From the NCBI GenBank assembly GCA_016208685.1, contig JACQXM010000036.1, positions 62,001-126,000 of the forward strand: a stretch of 64,000 nucleotides of DNA, in the 5' to 3' direction. This document shows positions 44,890 through 53,331 of this stretch, in pieces. The notes below the pieces were generated by a model. The model ran no database searches and was not told where the DNA came from. It worked only from the letters and a program-made list of their open reading frames with translations. This DNA is from Planctomycetota bacterium. Lineage in GTDB: Bacteria > Planctomycetota > Phycisphaerae > UBA1845. Positions within the stretch are counted from its first letter, which is position 1; each line of letters begins with the position of its first letter. The position numbers and the translations under genes were made by a program.

Positions 44890-45190
44890 ACAGGAGTGTC
44901 CTGGTCCGCTCGACCTCGCGCAGGAAACGAGGGTTCTTGACGGCTCCGGCCATGACCAGGTCGACACGTCGGCCCAGCAGTGTCTCGAGGTCGGCCTTCA
45001 GGTCGAAATACTCGCCCAACCACGGCCCGAGATCGTGGTCTGCTCGGTACGTTACGAGGAAATCAACGTCGCTTCTCGACTCGTCGAACCCGCCCGCCGC
45101 CGCGGAGCCGAACACCTCGAGCCGGGCGACGCGGTATTCCCGGCACAGTTCCTCGATCGCCAGTCGGTTCTTTTCGATCAGCGCGATCAT
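44879..45190 (-). CDS. mntA: MntA-like minimal nucleotidyltransferase antitoxin
   Basis: A 103-residue nucleotidyltransferase. VFGSAAAGGFDESRSDVDFLV shows the G-S...D-x-D active site; a third acidic residue is likely in VDLVMAGAV. In studied MntA-HepT modules this enzyme adds AMP to HepT to silence it. The ATG at MIALIEKN is chosen. It is the first gene of the MNT-HEPN-FRG operon, preceded by a palindrome next to a -10-like box. Confidence 0.88.
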   Translation of the reverse strand: MIALIEKNRLAIEELCREYRVARLEVFGSAAAGGFDESRSDVDFLVTYRADHDLGPWLGEYFDLKADLETLLGRRVDLVMAGAVKNPRFLREVERTRTLLYAA

Positions 45191-45222
45191 GCTCGCTCTA
45201 CCTTGTCGCCGACTTTCGGTCG

Positions 45223-45242
45223 ATTGTACCGCCACTTGGCGG
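45223..45242 (-). promoter_or_regulatory. -10 box plus palindromic operator candidate upstream of mntA
   Basis: On the minus strand TACAAT (5 of 6 to -10) abuts a perfect palindrome with arms CCGCCA and TGGCGG (2-base spacer). The palindrome occupies the -10/-35 spacer, an ideal position for autorepression by the toxin-antitoxin complex. A -35 element is poor (TTGTGC at short spacing). Confidence 0.45.
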
Positions 45243-45277
45243 CACAACCCAGGCGGGACCCGCCGGCGTTCCTTACG

Positions 45278-46888
45278 TTACATCCGGAACACTCCCACTT
45301 TCCGTTCCGGGAACGGCGCATTGAGCGACGCCGCGATCGCCAGCCCCAGCACCATGCGCGTATCCGCCGGGTCGATGATGCCATCGTCCCAGAGCCGTGC
45401 CGTGCTGTAGTAGGCGCTGCTCTCGAGGGCGTATTTCTCCAGCGTCGGGCGCTTGAACTCCGCCTCCTCTTCCGGCGACATCGGCCCGCCGCCCGTGGCC
45501 GCGAGTTGATCCTTCTTCACGGTGAGCAGCACGTTCGCCGCCTGCTCGCCGCCCATCACCGCGATCCGCGCGTTGGGCCACATCCACAGAAAGCGCGGCT
45601 GGTACGCCCGCCCGCACATGCCGTAGTTCCCCGCGCCGTAAGAGCCGCCGATGATCACCGTGAACTTCGGCACCGCGGCGTTGGCGACCGCCGCCACCAT
45701 CTTGGCGCCGTCCTTGGCGATCCCGCCCGCCTCGTACTGTCGGCCCACCATGAAGCCGGTAATGTTCTGAAGAAAGACCAGCGGCACGCGGCGCTGGCTG
45801 CACATCTCCGCGAAGTGCGCCGCCTTGAGCGCGCTCTCAGAGAACAGCACGCCGTTGTTGGCCAGGATGCCGACCGGATATCCCCAGATGTGCGCGAAAC
45901 CCGTCGCCAGGCTGGTCCCGTACAAAGCCTTGAATTCGTGGAATCGACTGCCGTCCACGATGCGCGCGATCACCTCGCGCACGTCGTACGGCTTGCGGAT
46001 GTCCTTCTGGATGATGCCGTAGATTTCCGCTGGGTCGTACGCCGGTTCCTCAGGCGGGACGGTACGTAGCGGCATCCGTGCGCCGTGGTTGAGGTGCTCG
46101 ACGATGTGGCGGGCGATGGCGAGGGCATCTTCGTCGTTGGCGGCGTAGTGGTCCGCCACGCCGGAGGTGCGACAGTGAACGTCCGCGCCGCCCAGCTCTT
46201 CCGCGGAAACTTCCTCGCCCGTCGCCGCCTTCACCAGCGGCGGACCGCCCAGAAAGATCGTGCCCTGCCGGCGGACGATCACCGTCTCGTCACTCATCGC
46301 CGGTACGTAGGCCCCGCCCGCTGTACAGGAACCCATCACCACGGCGATCTGCGGAATCCCTTTCGCCGACATCCGCGCCTGGTTGTAGAAGATGCGCCCG
46401 AAGTGGTCGCGGTCGGGGAACACCTCGGCCTGGAGAGGCAGATAGGCCCCGCCGGAGTCCACCAGGTAGATGCAGGGCAGGTGGTTCTCCTCCGCGACTT
46501 CCTGGGCTCGCAGGTGCTTCTTGACCGTGAGCGGGTAGTAGCTGCCGCCTTTGACTGTGGCGTCGTTGGCGACGATGAGGCACTCGCGGTCGCGCACGCG
46601 GCCGATACCGGTCACGATGCCGGCGGCCGGCGCCTCCCCGTCGTAAAGGTCCCAGGCGGCGAGGGGGCTGAGCTCCAGGAAGGGGCTGTCTGGATCGATC
46701 AGCCGGTCCAGGCGTTCGCGGACGAACAGCTTGCCCCGCTTGCGGTGTTTCTCGATGGCCGCCGCACCGCCACCCAGTCGTACGCGGCCGGTGCGCTCGC
46801 GAAGTTCGGAGAGCAGGCCTTCCAGGAATGCCCGGTTGGCCTGGAACTCGGCCGACGCGGAATCCACTCGCGTTGGGATGACGTCCAT
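45278..46888 (-). CDS. Acyl-CoA carboxylase carboxyltransferase beta subunit
   Basis: A 536-residue biotin-dependent carboxyltransferase of the propionyl-/methylcrotonyl-CoA carboxylase beta family. Features are [19 protein letters not shown], the oxyanion glycines in [16 protein letters not shown] and [14 protein letters not shown], and [14 protein letters not shown]. Also present are [19 protein letters not shown] and the [11 protein letters not shown] loop with [15 protein letters not shown]. The [10 protein letters not shown] and E-A-G-G-I details favour methylcrotonyl-CoA carboxylase (leucine breakdown). No biotin-carboxylase/biotin-carrier subunit is adjacent. Confidence 0.92.
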   Translation of the reverse strand: MDVIPTRVDSASAEFQANRAFLEGLLSELRERTGRVRLGGGAAAIEKHRKRGKLFVRERLDRLIDPDSPFLELSPLAAWDLYDGEAPAAGIVTGIGRVRDRECLIVANDATVKGGSYYPLTVKKHLRAQEVAEENHLPCIYLVDSGGAYLPLQAEVFPDRDHFGRIFYNQARMSAKGIPQIAVVMGSCTAGGAYVPAMSDETVIVRRQGTIFLGGPPLVKAATGEEVSAEELGGADVHCRTSGVADHYAANDEDALAIARHIVEHLNHGARMPLRTVPPEEPAYDPAEIYGIIQKDIRKPYDVREVIARIVDGSRFHEFKALYGTSLATGFAHIWGYPVGILANNGVLFSESALKAAHFAEMCSQRRVPLVFLQNITGFMVGRQYEAGGIAKDGAKMVAAVANAAVPKFTVIIGGSYGAGNYGMCGRAYQPRFLWMWPNARIAVMGGEQAANVLLTVKKDQLAATGGGPMSPEEEAEFKRPTLEKYALESSAYYSTARLWDDGIIDPADTRMVLGLAIAASLNAPFPERKVGVFRM

Positions 46889-47092
46889 GCGCTCCTGGCT
46901 CCACCGGTTACAGAAACGGAATCGCCGTCGATGGTCCGAACCTCAAGGCCGGGCATGGTAGCGACGCAGTCACCGCGGGGCTAGGCGGCCGCGTTGCGTC
47001 TGGGAGCCGAATCGCGGATCATGACTGCCGCGCGGGCTGCGGCCGCGGCCCATCAGCGGGCACGGCCGGCGGCGCGGCGCGACGACATAGCG

Positions 47093-47100
47093 AAGGAGGA
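47093..47100 (+). promoter_or_regulatory. Strong Shine-Dalgarno of the superoxide dismutase gene
   Basis: AAGGAGGA, six bases before the ATG, in a genome where most starts lack such a site; suggests high translation. Confidence 0.7.
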
Positions 47101-47106
47101 TCGACG

Positions 47107-47841
47107 ATGGCGAGCCGACGTGAGTTCCTGGGCGGACTGACGGCCCTGGGTGGGGTGTACTTGTTGGGCCCGAGCTACGGCAAGGCCGGTGACCCGGCGA
47201 CCGGCGTGTGTTCCTCCGGCGGCGGGTTCAACCCGCCCGCGGAGTACGAGCTGCCACCGCTACCGTACCCGCCGGACGCGCTGGAGCCGCACATCGACAA
47301 GCAGACGATGGAGGTGCATCACGGCAAGCACCACGCGGCGTACGCCAAGGGGCTCAACGCGGCGATTAAGGGGCTGGCGGACGCTCGGGCGTCGGGCAAC
47401 TTCGACAACGTGCAACAGCTTTCCCGGCTGCTCGCCTTCCACGCCGGCGGTTACTTCAACCACATCGTATTCTGGCACAACATGGCCCCGGCGGGCAAGG
47501 GCGGCGGGGGCGAACCCTCGGGAGCCCTGGCCGAGCAGATCAAGAAGGACTTCGGAGACTTCGGCAAGTTCCAGGCGCATTTCAGCGCCGCGGCGGCCGC
47601 GGTGGAGGGCAACGGCTGGGGCATTCTCGCGTATCACCCGGCGCTCCAGCGGCTGACGGTGATGACCATGATGAACCAACAGGACCTCGCCCCCATTGCC
47701 GCGGTGCCGCTGCTGATGTGCGACGTATGGGAGCACGCCTACTACCTGAAGTATCAGAACAAGCGCGCGGACTACATCAAGGCCTGGTGGAACGTGGTCA
47801 ACTGGAAGGACGTCGAAATCCGCTTCGCGACCGTGGCGTAG
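47107..47841 (+). CDS. Exported Fe/Mn superoxide dismutase with Tat-type signal
   Basis: A 244-residue SOD. The N-terminus SRREFLGGLTALGGVYLLG is a twin-arginine signal. The mature enzyme has ELPPLPYPPDALEPHI, MEVHHGKHHAAYAKGLN (first metal histidine and its neighbour), YFNHIVFWHNM (second histidine) and LLMCDVWEHAYYLKYQNKR (aspartate and last histidine). FWHNMAP and the W-E-H-A-Y segments are typical of the Fe/Mn family; the metal cannot be decided. Tat export of a folded metalloenzyme to the periplasm fits defence against external superoxide. Probably monocistronic. Confidence 0.92.
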   Translation: MASRREFLGGLTALGGVYLLGPSYGKAGDPATGVCSSGGGFNPPAEYELPPLPYPPDALEPHIDKQTMEVHHGKHHAAYAKGLNAAIKGLADARASGNFDNVQQLSRLLAFHAGGYFNHIVFWHNMAPAGKGGGGEPSGALAEQIKKDFGDFGKFQAHFSAAAAAVEGNGWGILAYHPALQRLTVMTMMNQQDLAPIAAVPLLMCDVWEHAYYLKYQNKRADYIKAWWNVVNWKDVEIRFATVA

Positions 47842-48093
47842 GGAACTATCGCCCGTTCTGGGAAGTGGAGCCGCGGTCGTGGCGGGAGCTCAGAGTGCGC
47901 CGCGATTCGAATCGGAGGTCCCGCAACAACGGAGCCGTGCATGAACTTGGACCCTCGCCGTTCCCGTGCGTGGTCCGCCGCGGCGTGAGCACGCCGCTCC
48001 CGGTAACCACAGCCCCGGGTAGAAGCGCGCGACAGCCAGGCACCCGCGGTGACGCCGCCCCGGACGGTCGAAACTGACTTCAGACAGGTCTGG

Positions 48094-49278
48094 TCAGTGG
48101 CCGCAACCTGTCGCCGCACGCTGCTTGCGCAAAGCAAGTGTGCCCGCCAGTAGCGTGAGTAGAGTCATAGCTACGACGCCCCACTGGGACAAAGTAGGAA
48201 CGCATTCGCTATTCACACACGCCCCTCTGCAATCCTCCGGGCAATCGCAGCAGGTCTCACCGCCATTGCACGCCCCGTCGCCACAAGTTGGCCCACGTTC
48301 GACGATTCCAGCCCACGGCAAACCGGCCGGACCCGCGGATGAAGGGTTTCCTAAGTCGTTCCATTGTGCACCGCCGCCAGGTGTTCCACCACGGAGGTGA
48401 GCGCTGTCCTCTCCATTGCCGGGTGTGCCAACGTTGTCGGGCTGACCGGACTGCCAGTTGGTGAAGGTTACGGTATCCCCACCTACCCAACGCCATGAAC
48501 CCTCAGACCCGCCGTCCGTGAAGCCTATCCACCGGTTTGTACCGAAGGTGGCTACGATCCAGTTGTTCTCCGCCTGATCGTTGATGGCGACCAGATGTCC
48601 GCATTGTGAAACCGCTTCTGCCTCGGCATCCTGCCAGTCAGGCTGGTCAGGATTGGCGCCCTCGTCGTCGTACCCATAGTAAAGCAGAGTCGTCAACCGG
48701 TACTGGTGGCCATTCGTAGGATTGGTCACCCACGGAGCGCCACCGCGCTCTATAATGCCGCGCCACGGCAAGCCGGCCGGGCCCGCGGAGGAAGGGTTTC
48801 CCAGGTCGTTCCATTGTGCACCACCGCCGGGTGTTCCGGCACGCAAATGGGCGCTGTCCTCGCCATTGCCCGGAGTGCCGAAGTTGTCCGGCTGACCGGA
48901 CTGCCAGTTGGTGTAAGTTACGGGCTCGCCGCTGATCCAGTGCCAGCTTCCCTCGGAGCCGTCATCCGTGAAGCCTATCCAGCGGTCCGTACCGAAGGTG
49001 GCGACGATCCAGTCGTTCTCCGCCTGATCGTTGATCGTAACCAAGTGCCCACATTGCGCGACCGCCTCGGCCTCGGCGTCAAGCCAATCCGGCTGATCCG
49101 GATTGGGTCCGTCATCGTCGTATCCGTAATAGAGCTGGTCGGTGAGCTTGTATTGGTGGCCATTCGCCTGGTTTGTGATCCACGCGTCCCCAGACACAGG
49201 CGCCCCCGACGCCACTACGAGCAGAATCACTTCGAGGAATGGGCGAGTTGTCCCCGCGGACCAGGAATCGTGGTTCAT
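48094..49278 (-). CDS. Secreted tandem C-type lectin protein with IPTL-CTERM tail
   Basis: A 394-residue protein. After a signal peptide come two C-type-lectin-like domains of about 145 residues (about 30-175 and 178-325). Their sequences are nearly duplicated: each has NGHQY, DWxDAEAEAV.QCGHLV, RWIGFTD.GSEGSW.W, NWQSGQPDN and SAHLR.GTPGGGAQWNDL. A Cys-rich hinge (CGDGACNGGETCCDCPEDC) leads to VPTLSQWGVVAMTLLTLLAGTLALRKQR, a clear IPTL-CTERM sorting signal. Likely exported and then anchored or processed by an exosortase-like system. AGGAG lies five bases before the ATG. Confidence 0.85.
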   Translation of the reverse strand: MNHDSWSAGTTRPFLEVILLVVASGAPVSGDAWITNQANGHQYKLTDQLYYGYDDDGPNPDQPDWLDAEAEAVAQCGHLVTINDQAENDWIVATFGTDRWIGFTDDGSEGSWHWISGEPVTYTNWQSGQPDNFGTPGNGEDSAHLRAGTPGGGAQWNDLGNPSSAGPAGLPWRGIIERGGAPWVTNPTNGHQYRLTTLLYYGYDDEGANPDQPDWQDAEAEAVSQCGHLVAINDQAENNWIVATFGTNRWIGFTDGGSEGSWRWVGGDTVTFTNWQSGQPDNVGTPGNGEDSAHLRGGTPGGGAQWNDLGNPSSAGPAGLPWAGIVERGPTCGDGACNGGETCCDCPEDCRGACVNSECVPTLSQWGVVAMTLLTLLAGTLALRKQRAATGCGH

Positions 49279-49283
49279 CTGTT

Positions 49284-49288
49284 CTCCT
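49284..49288 (-). promoter_or_regulatory. Shine-Dalgarno AGGAG of the lectin gene
   Basis: On the minus strand AGGAG lies five bases before the ATG at 49278 and decides between that start and the longer open frame. Confidence 0.6.
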
Positions 49289-49726
49289 TTCGATCGGACG
49301 CACGGACGGGTGGGCGCTGCCAACGCTGGAAACAGCCTACCATGACTCGCCACTTTGTTCAAGCCTTTCTGCGCGGTCGTGCGAGATGGCGGCAAGTTCA
49401 GCACGAATGTAACGGACCTGTCGCGCATTCGGAGCGCCCTGCCGGCTGAGTGTCAATTGCAGCAACTGGGGGCCAGGGCCTCGGGCGCTGCGGCATGGTT
49501 GAGGTCAACGGCACCCGCGGTCGGAAGCTGATAGGGGCCAGCCGGAACTCAGGAGATCAAGGGGAAAAACGGTAAACGGTTACGATGCGACACGCCCCCA
49601 TTTTACAGATTCCGAGAAGATCAACCGTTACATGGAAACGGTAGCTACGGCATCGAAGTTGTCGATCCGTGATTCCGGTGTCAGAAAGGCGTGCGCAGCG
49701 GATTCCAGGGACTGGAGGAGCTCGTA
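49289..49726. other. Gene-free region upstream of the lectin gene
   Basis: About 440 bases, less GC-rich than its surroundings. Contains short related motifs (GTAAACGGTTACG near 49572 and AACCGTTACATGG near 49623) that could be binding sites, but no gene. It marks the left border of the region with uncharacterised genes. Confidence 0.35.
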
Positions 49727-50893
49727 TTATTCAGCAAGCCCAGCCTGGTAGAGTCGGCGAATCAAGCTCGGTTTGCCCGCATGGTGCTCACGGAGATTCC
49801 GGAGCCGCTGGTCGAACTCGCCGGTGCGATTCGCGATGGCCGCGGCGTCCTTCAGATCGGACAGCAGCTCGACGGCGCGGTCATATCCCGTCGGCGTGCG
49901 CTTTGTGATCCAGGTTACGACCTGCTTCCAGACGGCGTCGGCCCGCGATGCTACGTCTTGCAGATGGTCCCTCCGGGCTTGGGCCTCCGCACGGGCCTGA
50001 CGCTCGCGTTCTTTTTCTGCCAGATTGGCAAGGTGACGCTGCTTCGCGCGGGATCGCTGTTGCCAGGCATCTGAGATTTGCGCGACCGTTCGGCGCGCCG
50101 GCGAGTCTTCATCGAAGCGCCCCGTCTGGTGACCTTGAGCCGCATTCCTGAAACTCCTCACCAAGCTTCGGCGTGGATTCGGCTCGTCGCCCTGCGCGAT
50201 TCTCAGCAGCAGGTCGTCCTTCTCGGCAACGGCAAGCGAGCCGATCCACTTCTTCAAGGCGCCGGCAGACGGTTCATTGGCCGCGCGCGTCCCGCTCCGT
50301 TCCGCGGCGACGTCGATAAGCTCGGTATCGATTCCGAGGAAGTCCACCAGCGCCTGGAGCGGGGCGGACAGGTCCTTCATGCCCGCCGGGACCGGTGGCT
50401 CCGTGGCGCCCTCCGGCAGAGTCTCGATCTCGATTCCACAGAGCCAAGCCAGATAGAGGCACCGCGAGTCGCCGTCGAGCAGGTCCCCACGCAGTGGTAT
50501 CAGCGAGGCTAACCACCCTGATCCGTCGTCCCACCCTTCCCATTCGCCGGGCTCATCGTCACGGCCGAACTCGAGCAGAACGCAGTCTTCCTTCTGTCGC
50601 AGCGAAACGTAGTCTCCATCGCAGTACGGCGCGGCACGGGCGGCGTCGAACGAAGCATGAGGCAGACGAAGCATGAACCGGCGGGACCCCCAGTTCGCGG
50701 CATAGAGGAAAACGTCAAAGCACCGCTCCATCAGCTTGACCGGGTCTCCGCGGAAATTCCCCCAGTTGTACACATTCACAAAGCTCGTCGTGGTGATCTG
50801 GGCGCGTGTGGAGAGCCCCCGCAACCATCGCATGTCGTCCTCGGACAGTGGCCGGTCAATGGCTTGGAACCCGTAATACTGGTACTCGCTCAC
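49727..50893 (-). CDS. Uncharacterised protein (SEYQYYGFQAIDRPL family)
   Basis: A 388-residue soluble protein starting with GTG. The N-terminal 150 residues form a conserved-looking globular part (SEYQYYGFQAIDRPLSEDDM, TSFVNVYNWGNFRGDP, YAANWGSRRFMLRLP), acidic and rich in aromatic residues. The C-terminal 230 residues are helical and charged, with a long coiled coil (AKQRHLANLAEKERERQARAE). I recall this N-terminus from unannotated proteins in several phyla, often beside SWIM-domain or helicase genes, but cannot name a function. Twelve bases separate it from the next gene upstream, so they form an operon. Confidence 0.7.
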   Translation of the reverse strand: MSEYQYYGFQAIDRPLSEDDMRWLRGLSTRAQITTTSFVNVYNWGNFRGDPVKLMERCFDVFLYAANWGSRRFMLRLPHASFDAARAAPYCDGDYVSLRQKEDCVLLEFGRDDEPGEWEGWDDGSGWLASLIPLRGDLLDGDSRCLYLAWLCGIEIETLPEGATEPPVPAGMKDLSAPLQALVDFLGIDTELIDVAAERSGTRAANEPSAGALKKWIGSLAVAEKDDLLLRIAQGDEPNPRRSLVRSFRNAAQGHQTGRFDEDSPARRTVAQISDAWQQRSRAKQRHLANLAEKERERQARAEAQARRDHLQDVASRADAVWKQVVTWITKRTPTGYDRAVELLSDLKDAAAIANRTGEFDQRLRNLREHHAGKPSLIRRLYQAGLAE

Positions 50894-50905
50894 GTTTCGT
50901 CTCCT

Positions 50906-51250
50906 TCACCCGCAGACAGCCCATCGACGGTAGGCTTCGATCCACTCCGCGCCGGCCGGCGGTGGCGCCGGAAGCGGTAGGTCGCAAATTGGAATCCGCT
51001 GTCGTTGCTTGCCTCGGACGCAGACGGCGACAATCTCCTCGCGCTCGGTCAGCTCGACGCCCGTCACCTCGACATCTATACCCAGAACCACGGTGGCAAA
51101 GGGAACCTCCAGGTGATCCTCGATCATGGTGAAGAGGCCGGTGACCGCTTCCGATTCGTTGGAGCAATCCACGGTCGCGTCCGCGATGAGCGCATCGAAC
51201 CGTCTCTTGCTCAACCTGGGCCGCCTTTTTCTCTTGAGCCTTTCAGGCAT
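50906..51250 (-). CDS. Small protein labelled calcium-binding in related genomes
   Basis: A 114-residue protein. A basic start (MPERLKRKRRPRLSKRRFD) leads to SNESEAVTGLFTMIEDHLEVPF, ATVVLGIDVEVTGVELTERE and a proline-rich end IPICDLPLPAPPPAGAEWIEAYRRW. From memory, relatives carry the loose label calcium-binding protein; no EF-hand loop is visible here, so that name should be distrusted. Acts with the 388-residue partner by proximity. The open frame upstream of the ATG is another gene's shadow. Confidence 0.7.
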   Translation of the reverse strand: MPERLKRKRRPRLSKRRFDALIADATVDCSNESEAVTGLFTMIEDHLEVPFATVVLGIDVEVTGVELTEREEIVAVCVRGKQRQRIPICDLPLPAPPPAGAEWIEAYRRWAVCG

Positions 51251-51431
51251 TCGCCTTCTCCATGCCCGGCTCAGCCGACATCCTCGAGGAGACGCGATGC
51301 GGCTACCGCGGTGACCTGCTCGTGTAACGGGAAGGTCTTGTCGCCGGCGTGTATGAGGAATGCCCTTTGAAGCCGTAGCGAGTTCGATCCGGCTCGGACC
51401 GCTCTGCGCTTTCGCGACGCTTCGCCAGGTC
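51251..51431. other. Possible C-terminal remnant of a lost gene
   Basis: On the minus strand one frame ends with LRLQRAFLIHAGDKTFPLHE, then QVTAVAASRLLEDVG, and a stop at 51271-51273, a protein-like stretch just 20 bases before the next gene. It has no start of its own. It may be the tail of a truncated first gene of the operon. I do not recognise the family. Confidence 0.3.
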
Positions 51432-52343
51432 TCAACTCCCCTCGTACGCTTGCACGAGCAGCGACTTGGCCTTCTCGAAGTCGGCCAAGTTGCGGATGGT
51501 GATCTCCAAGTCTCCGGTGCCATAATGGCCGATGTTGGAAACATCGCGGGTGAAACCGTCTTCCAGCGCAGCAGTCGCCGGGTCGAGCTTGGCGAAGACG
51601 TTGATTTTTTTGTCCTGTGTCCGGACCTCGATGCACGCGAAGTTCTTGATGCGTTTGAAGGCAAGGTAGTACTTGAGCGTTTTCATCTGCACGTCGTCGC
51701 CCAGAGCCAGCAAGAAGGCCTTGATCGCCTCAAACCGGTCCTTGAGTTCCCCGCTGAGTTGTTCGAGCGTCTTTGAGATCGTCTTGGGCGTGGCCGTGCC
51801 GGCGGGCGCCGAAGGGCCCTCCTCATCGGAGAGGCTCGCCGTAACTGCATTGACGAGATCGAGGAGCACCAGACCGTCGCCGTATCGACGGTAGCGAATC
51901 AGTTCGATGTTACGGTTGATCTGCTGGACGGCGTGTCCGTCGTAGCGCGTGAAGTCGCCGGCGATGCAGACGAGTCGCGGGCCGGTCCACTCGATCTCGT
52001 TGGGTGCGTCTTTGCCGAGCTTCTCTTCGACCAACAACTTGAAATCGGCCTTGTGGTCGAGAAGCCAATCCAGATAAAACAGGCCCTGATTGATGACGTT
52101 CTCGTTGGTCGCTCGCTTGTATTCGATGATGACGGGGCAACGGTTCTCGTCTAATCCCAGTGTGTCGATGCGGCCGCCATGGGTCTTGCCGGTCGTGTAC
52201 TCCGTGGCCAGAAAGCGGACGCCGAGGAAGGTTTCGAGGTGCCGCTCAATGAGGTCTTGAAGAGATTTCTCGACGGCGACGGACTGACCGTCTAGCTCGG
52301 TGACGGCGTTGTCGGATACGCGGAAGAGCCTGATGTCGCTCAC
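51432..52343 (-). CDS. NucS/DUF91-like nuclease domain with DUF5655 C-terminal domain
   Basis: A 303-residue protein starting GTG. Residues 25-120 form a PD-(D/E)xK-like nuclease core: LIERHLETFLGVRFLATEYT, GGRIDTLGLDENRCPVIIEYKR (catalytic D and E-x-K), NQGLFYLDWLLDHKADF. After a linker, residues 195-303 match DUF5655 (EQLSGELKDRFEAIKAFL, KNFACIEVRTQDKKINVFAKL, DVSNIGHYGTGDLEITIRN). Such proteins occur in defence and mobile contexts and as orphan predicted nucleases. Target unknown; no methylase is adjacent to suggest restriction. Confidence 0.8.
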   Translation of the reverse strand: MSDIRLFRVSDNAVTELDGQSVAVEKSLQDLIERHLETFLGVRFLATEYTTGKTHGGRIDTLGLDENRCPVIIEYKRATNENVINQGLFYLDWLLDHKADFKLLVEEKLGKDAPNEIEWTGPRLVCIAGDFTRYDGHAVQQINRNIELIRYRRYGDGLVLLDLVNAVTASLSDEEGPSAPAGTATPKTISKTLEQLSGELKDRFEAIKAFLLALGDDVQMKTLKYYLAFKRIKNFACIEVRTQDKKINVFAKLDPATAALEDGFTRDVSNIGHYGTGDLEITIRNLADFEKAKSLLVQAYEGS

Positions 52344-52457
52344 TCGATGTCCTCCTGATGCGGGGCAGCCCCTTGCGTCGCCGGAGTGTCTACAGCAGCG
52401 GTCGCCACCGAACCAGCGTTTCTCGCCGTTGTGGCTGTCCGCCGCGTGCGCTCGGCG

Positions 52458-52760
52458 CTACTTCTTTTCCCCGCCTCCCGGTGATAGTTCAGCCGAACCC
52501 GTCCACTTCCCGGGTCGGCGCTGAACCTCGTCGATGACCACGAGTCCCTTAAGATCAACCAGAGCTAACTTGGCGTCGGAAAGACGAGCCAGATCCGGCG
52601 GATCCTCCAAGTCAAACCGTTCGCCGGAGGACTTAGCCCGCTTCAGTATCTCCAGGGCCAGCGTCGTCTTCCCCACCTGCCGAGCTTCCAGGATGGCTAC
52701 GATGGGAAACTGTCGGAGCAGTCGGAAAACGGCGGCCAGATGTCGCTCTCGCGGTATCAT
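52458..52760 (-). pseudogene. Truncated AAA ATPase (DUF4143 family) fragment
   Basis: About 100 residues beginning MIPRERHLAAVFRLLRQFPI, with a P-loop EARQVGKTTLA (usual G-x-R-x-x-G-K-T) and Walker B-like LVVIDEVQRRP. The DUF4143 ATPases with this start are about 380-400 residues; here the homology stops right after RRP and runs into unrelated GKWTGSAELSPGGGEKK. The rest of the gene is missing, so this is a deletion remnant. Confidence 0.75.
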
Positions 52761-53063
52761 GGCGTCAGATCATATTGGAAAAGTCGGAGTCTGTCTCCGA
52801 GATTCCACGGCACGCCGAAGTCCTTCTTGCCCGGGCTGTTCGCGTCAGCCTGCCGGAGTCCGCGCATCGGTGGATGCCGCGCAACGCTCTGCCATTTAAG
52901 CTACCGCCGGCGATAGGCCGTCCCGACCGGAGGGTAGTAGGTTCAAGCTGAAAGGTTCGACGGTGTCACCGCCGCCGAATGGGCGGCCCTCCGAGAGAGG
53001 GGACGCCGGGCCGGCCGTAACTTGCTCTCGACGATTCCGGCGCCTGCGTCAACCCGGACTTCC

Positions 53064-53165
53064 CCAGCAGCCCATGGCAAAAGTCGAGGATCGGGCGTGG
53101 CACGGGCATCCTGCCCGTGGAGGCATAGGCTGGAAGCTCATGCTACGCATTTCGCCACGGACTAC
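53064..53165 (+). repeat. Interspersed MITE/REP-like element, copy A4 (diverged)
   Basis: Same order of parts as copy A3: left end CAGCAGCCCATGGCAAAA, hairpin CACGGGCATCCTGCCCGTG, second hairpin with two mismatches (ATAGGCTGGAAGCTCAT followed by GCTACG), right end CGCCACGG. GTAGC heads flank both hairpins when each is read outwards, like a REP doublet. Older than the other copies. Confidence 0.65.
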
Positions 53166-53302
53166 TCGGGGGTCGGGCTCGTCGCGTTAATGGCGGAGTT
53201 TCCTCCGTGGATCAGAGGCGGCCGTTCCGCGAGCCTCGAGGAGCGTGCACGTCAGCGTTGCGCGCTGTTGAGTCGACCGGCCGGTTTTTTTCCTGGAGGG
53301 GG

Positions 53303-53331
53303 TTGACCGGCTCGCCGCGCGCTATTATAGT
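53303..53331 (+). promoter_or_regulatory. Sigma-70 promoter of padR, likely leaderless transcript
   Basis: TTGACC (5 of 6), 17 bases, TATAGT (5 of 6). The ATG of padR begins eight bases after the -10, about where transcription should start. The palindrome TAGTACTA overlaps the -10 and could be an autoregulatory site. Confidence 0.6.

Noticed and set aside
50906-51250. EF-hand calcium-binding protein
   Set aside because: No D-x-D-x-D-G loop is present; the calcium label known for relatives is not supported by visible residues.
52843-52912. tRNA-like sequence on the minus strand (acceptor-like CCGGCGG, D-arm-like GCTTAAATGGCAGAGC)
   Set aside because: The D-arm region looks right, but no anticodon stem-loop of normal size or GTTC-type T-arm follows. 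At best a 5' tRNA remnant or chance; not annotated as a tRNA.
53270-53300. Rho-independent terminator (CCGGCCGG followed by seven T's) before padR
   Set aside because: The palindrome has no loop and overlaps the approach to the padR promoter; no transcript clearly ends there.
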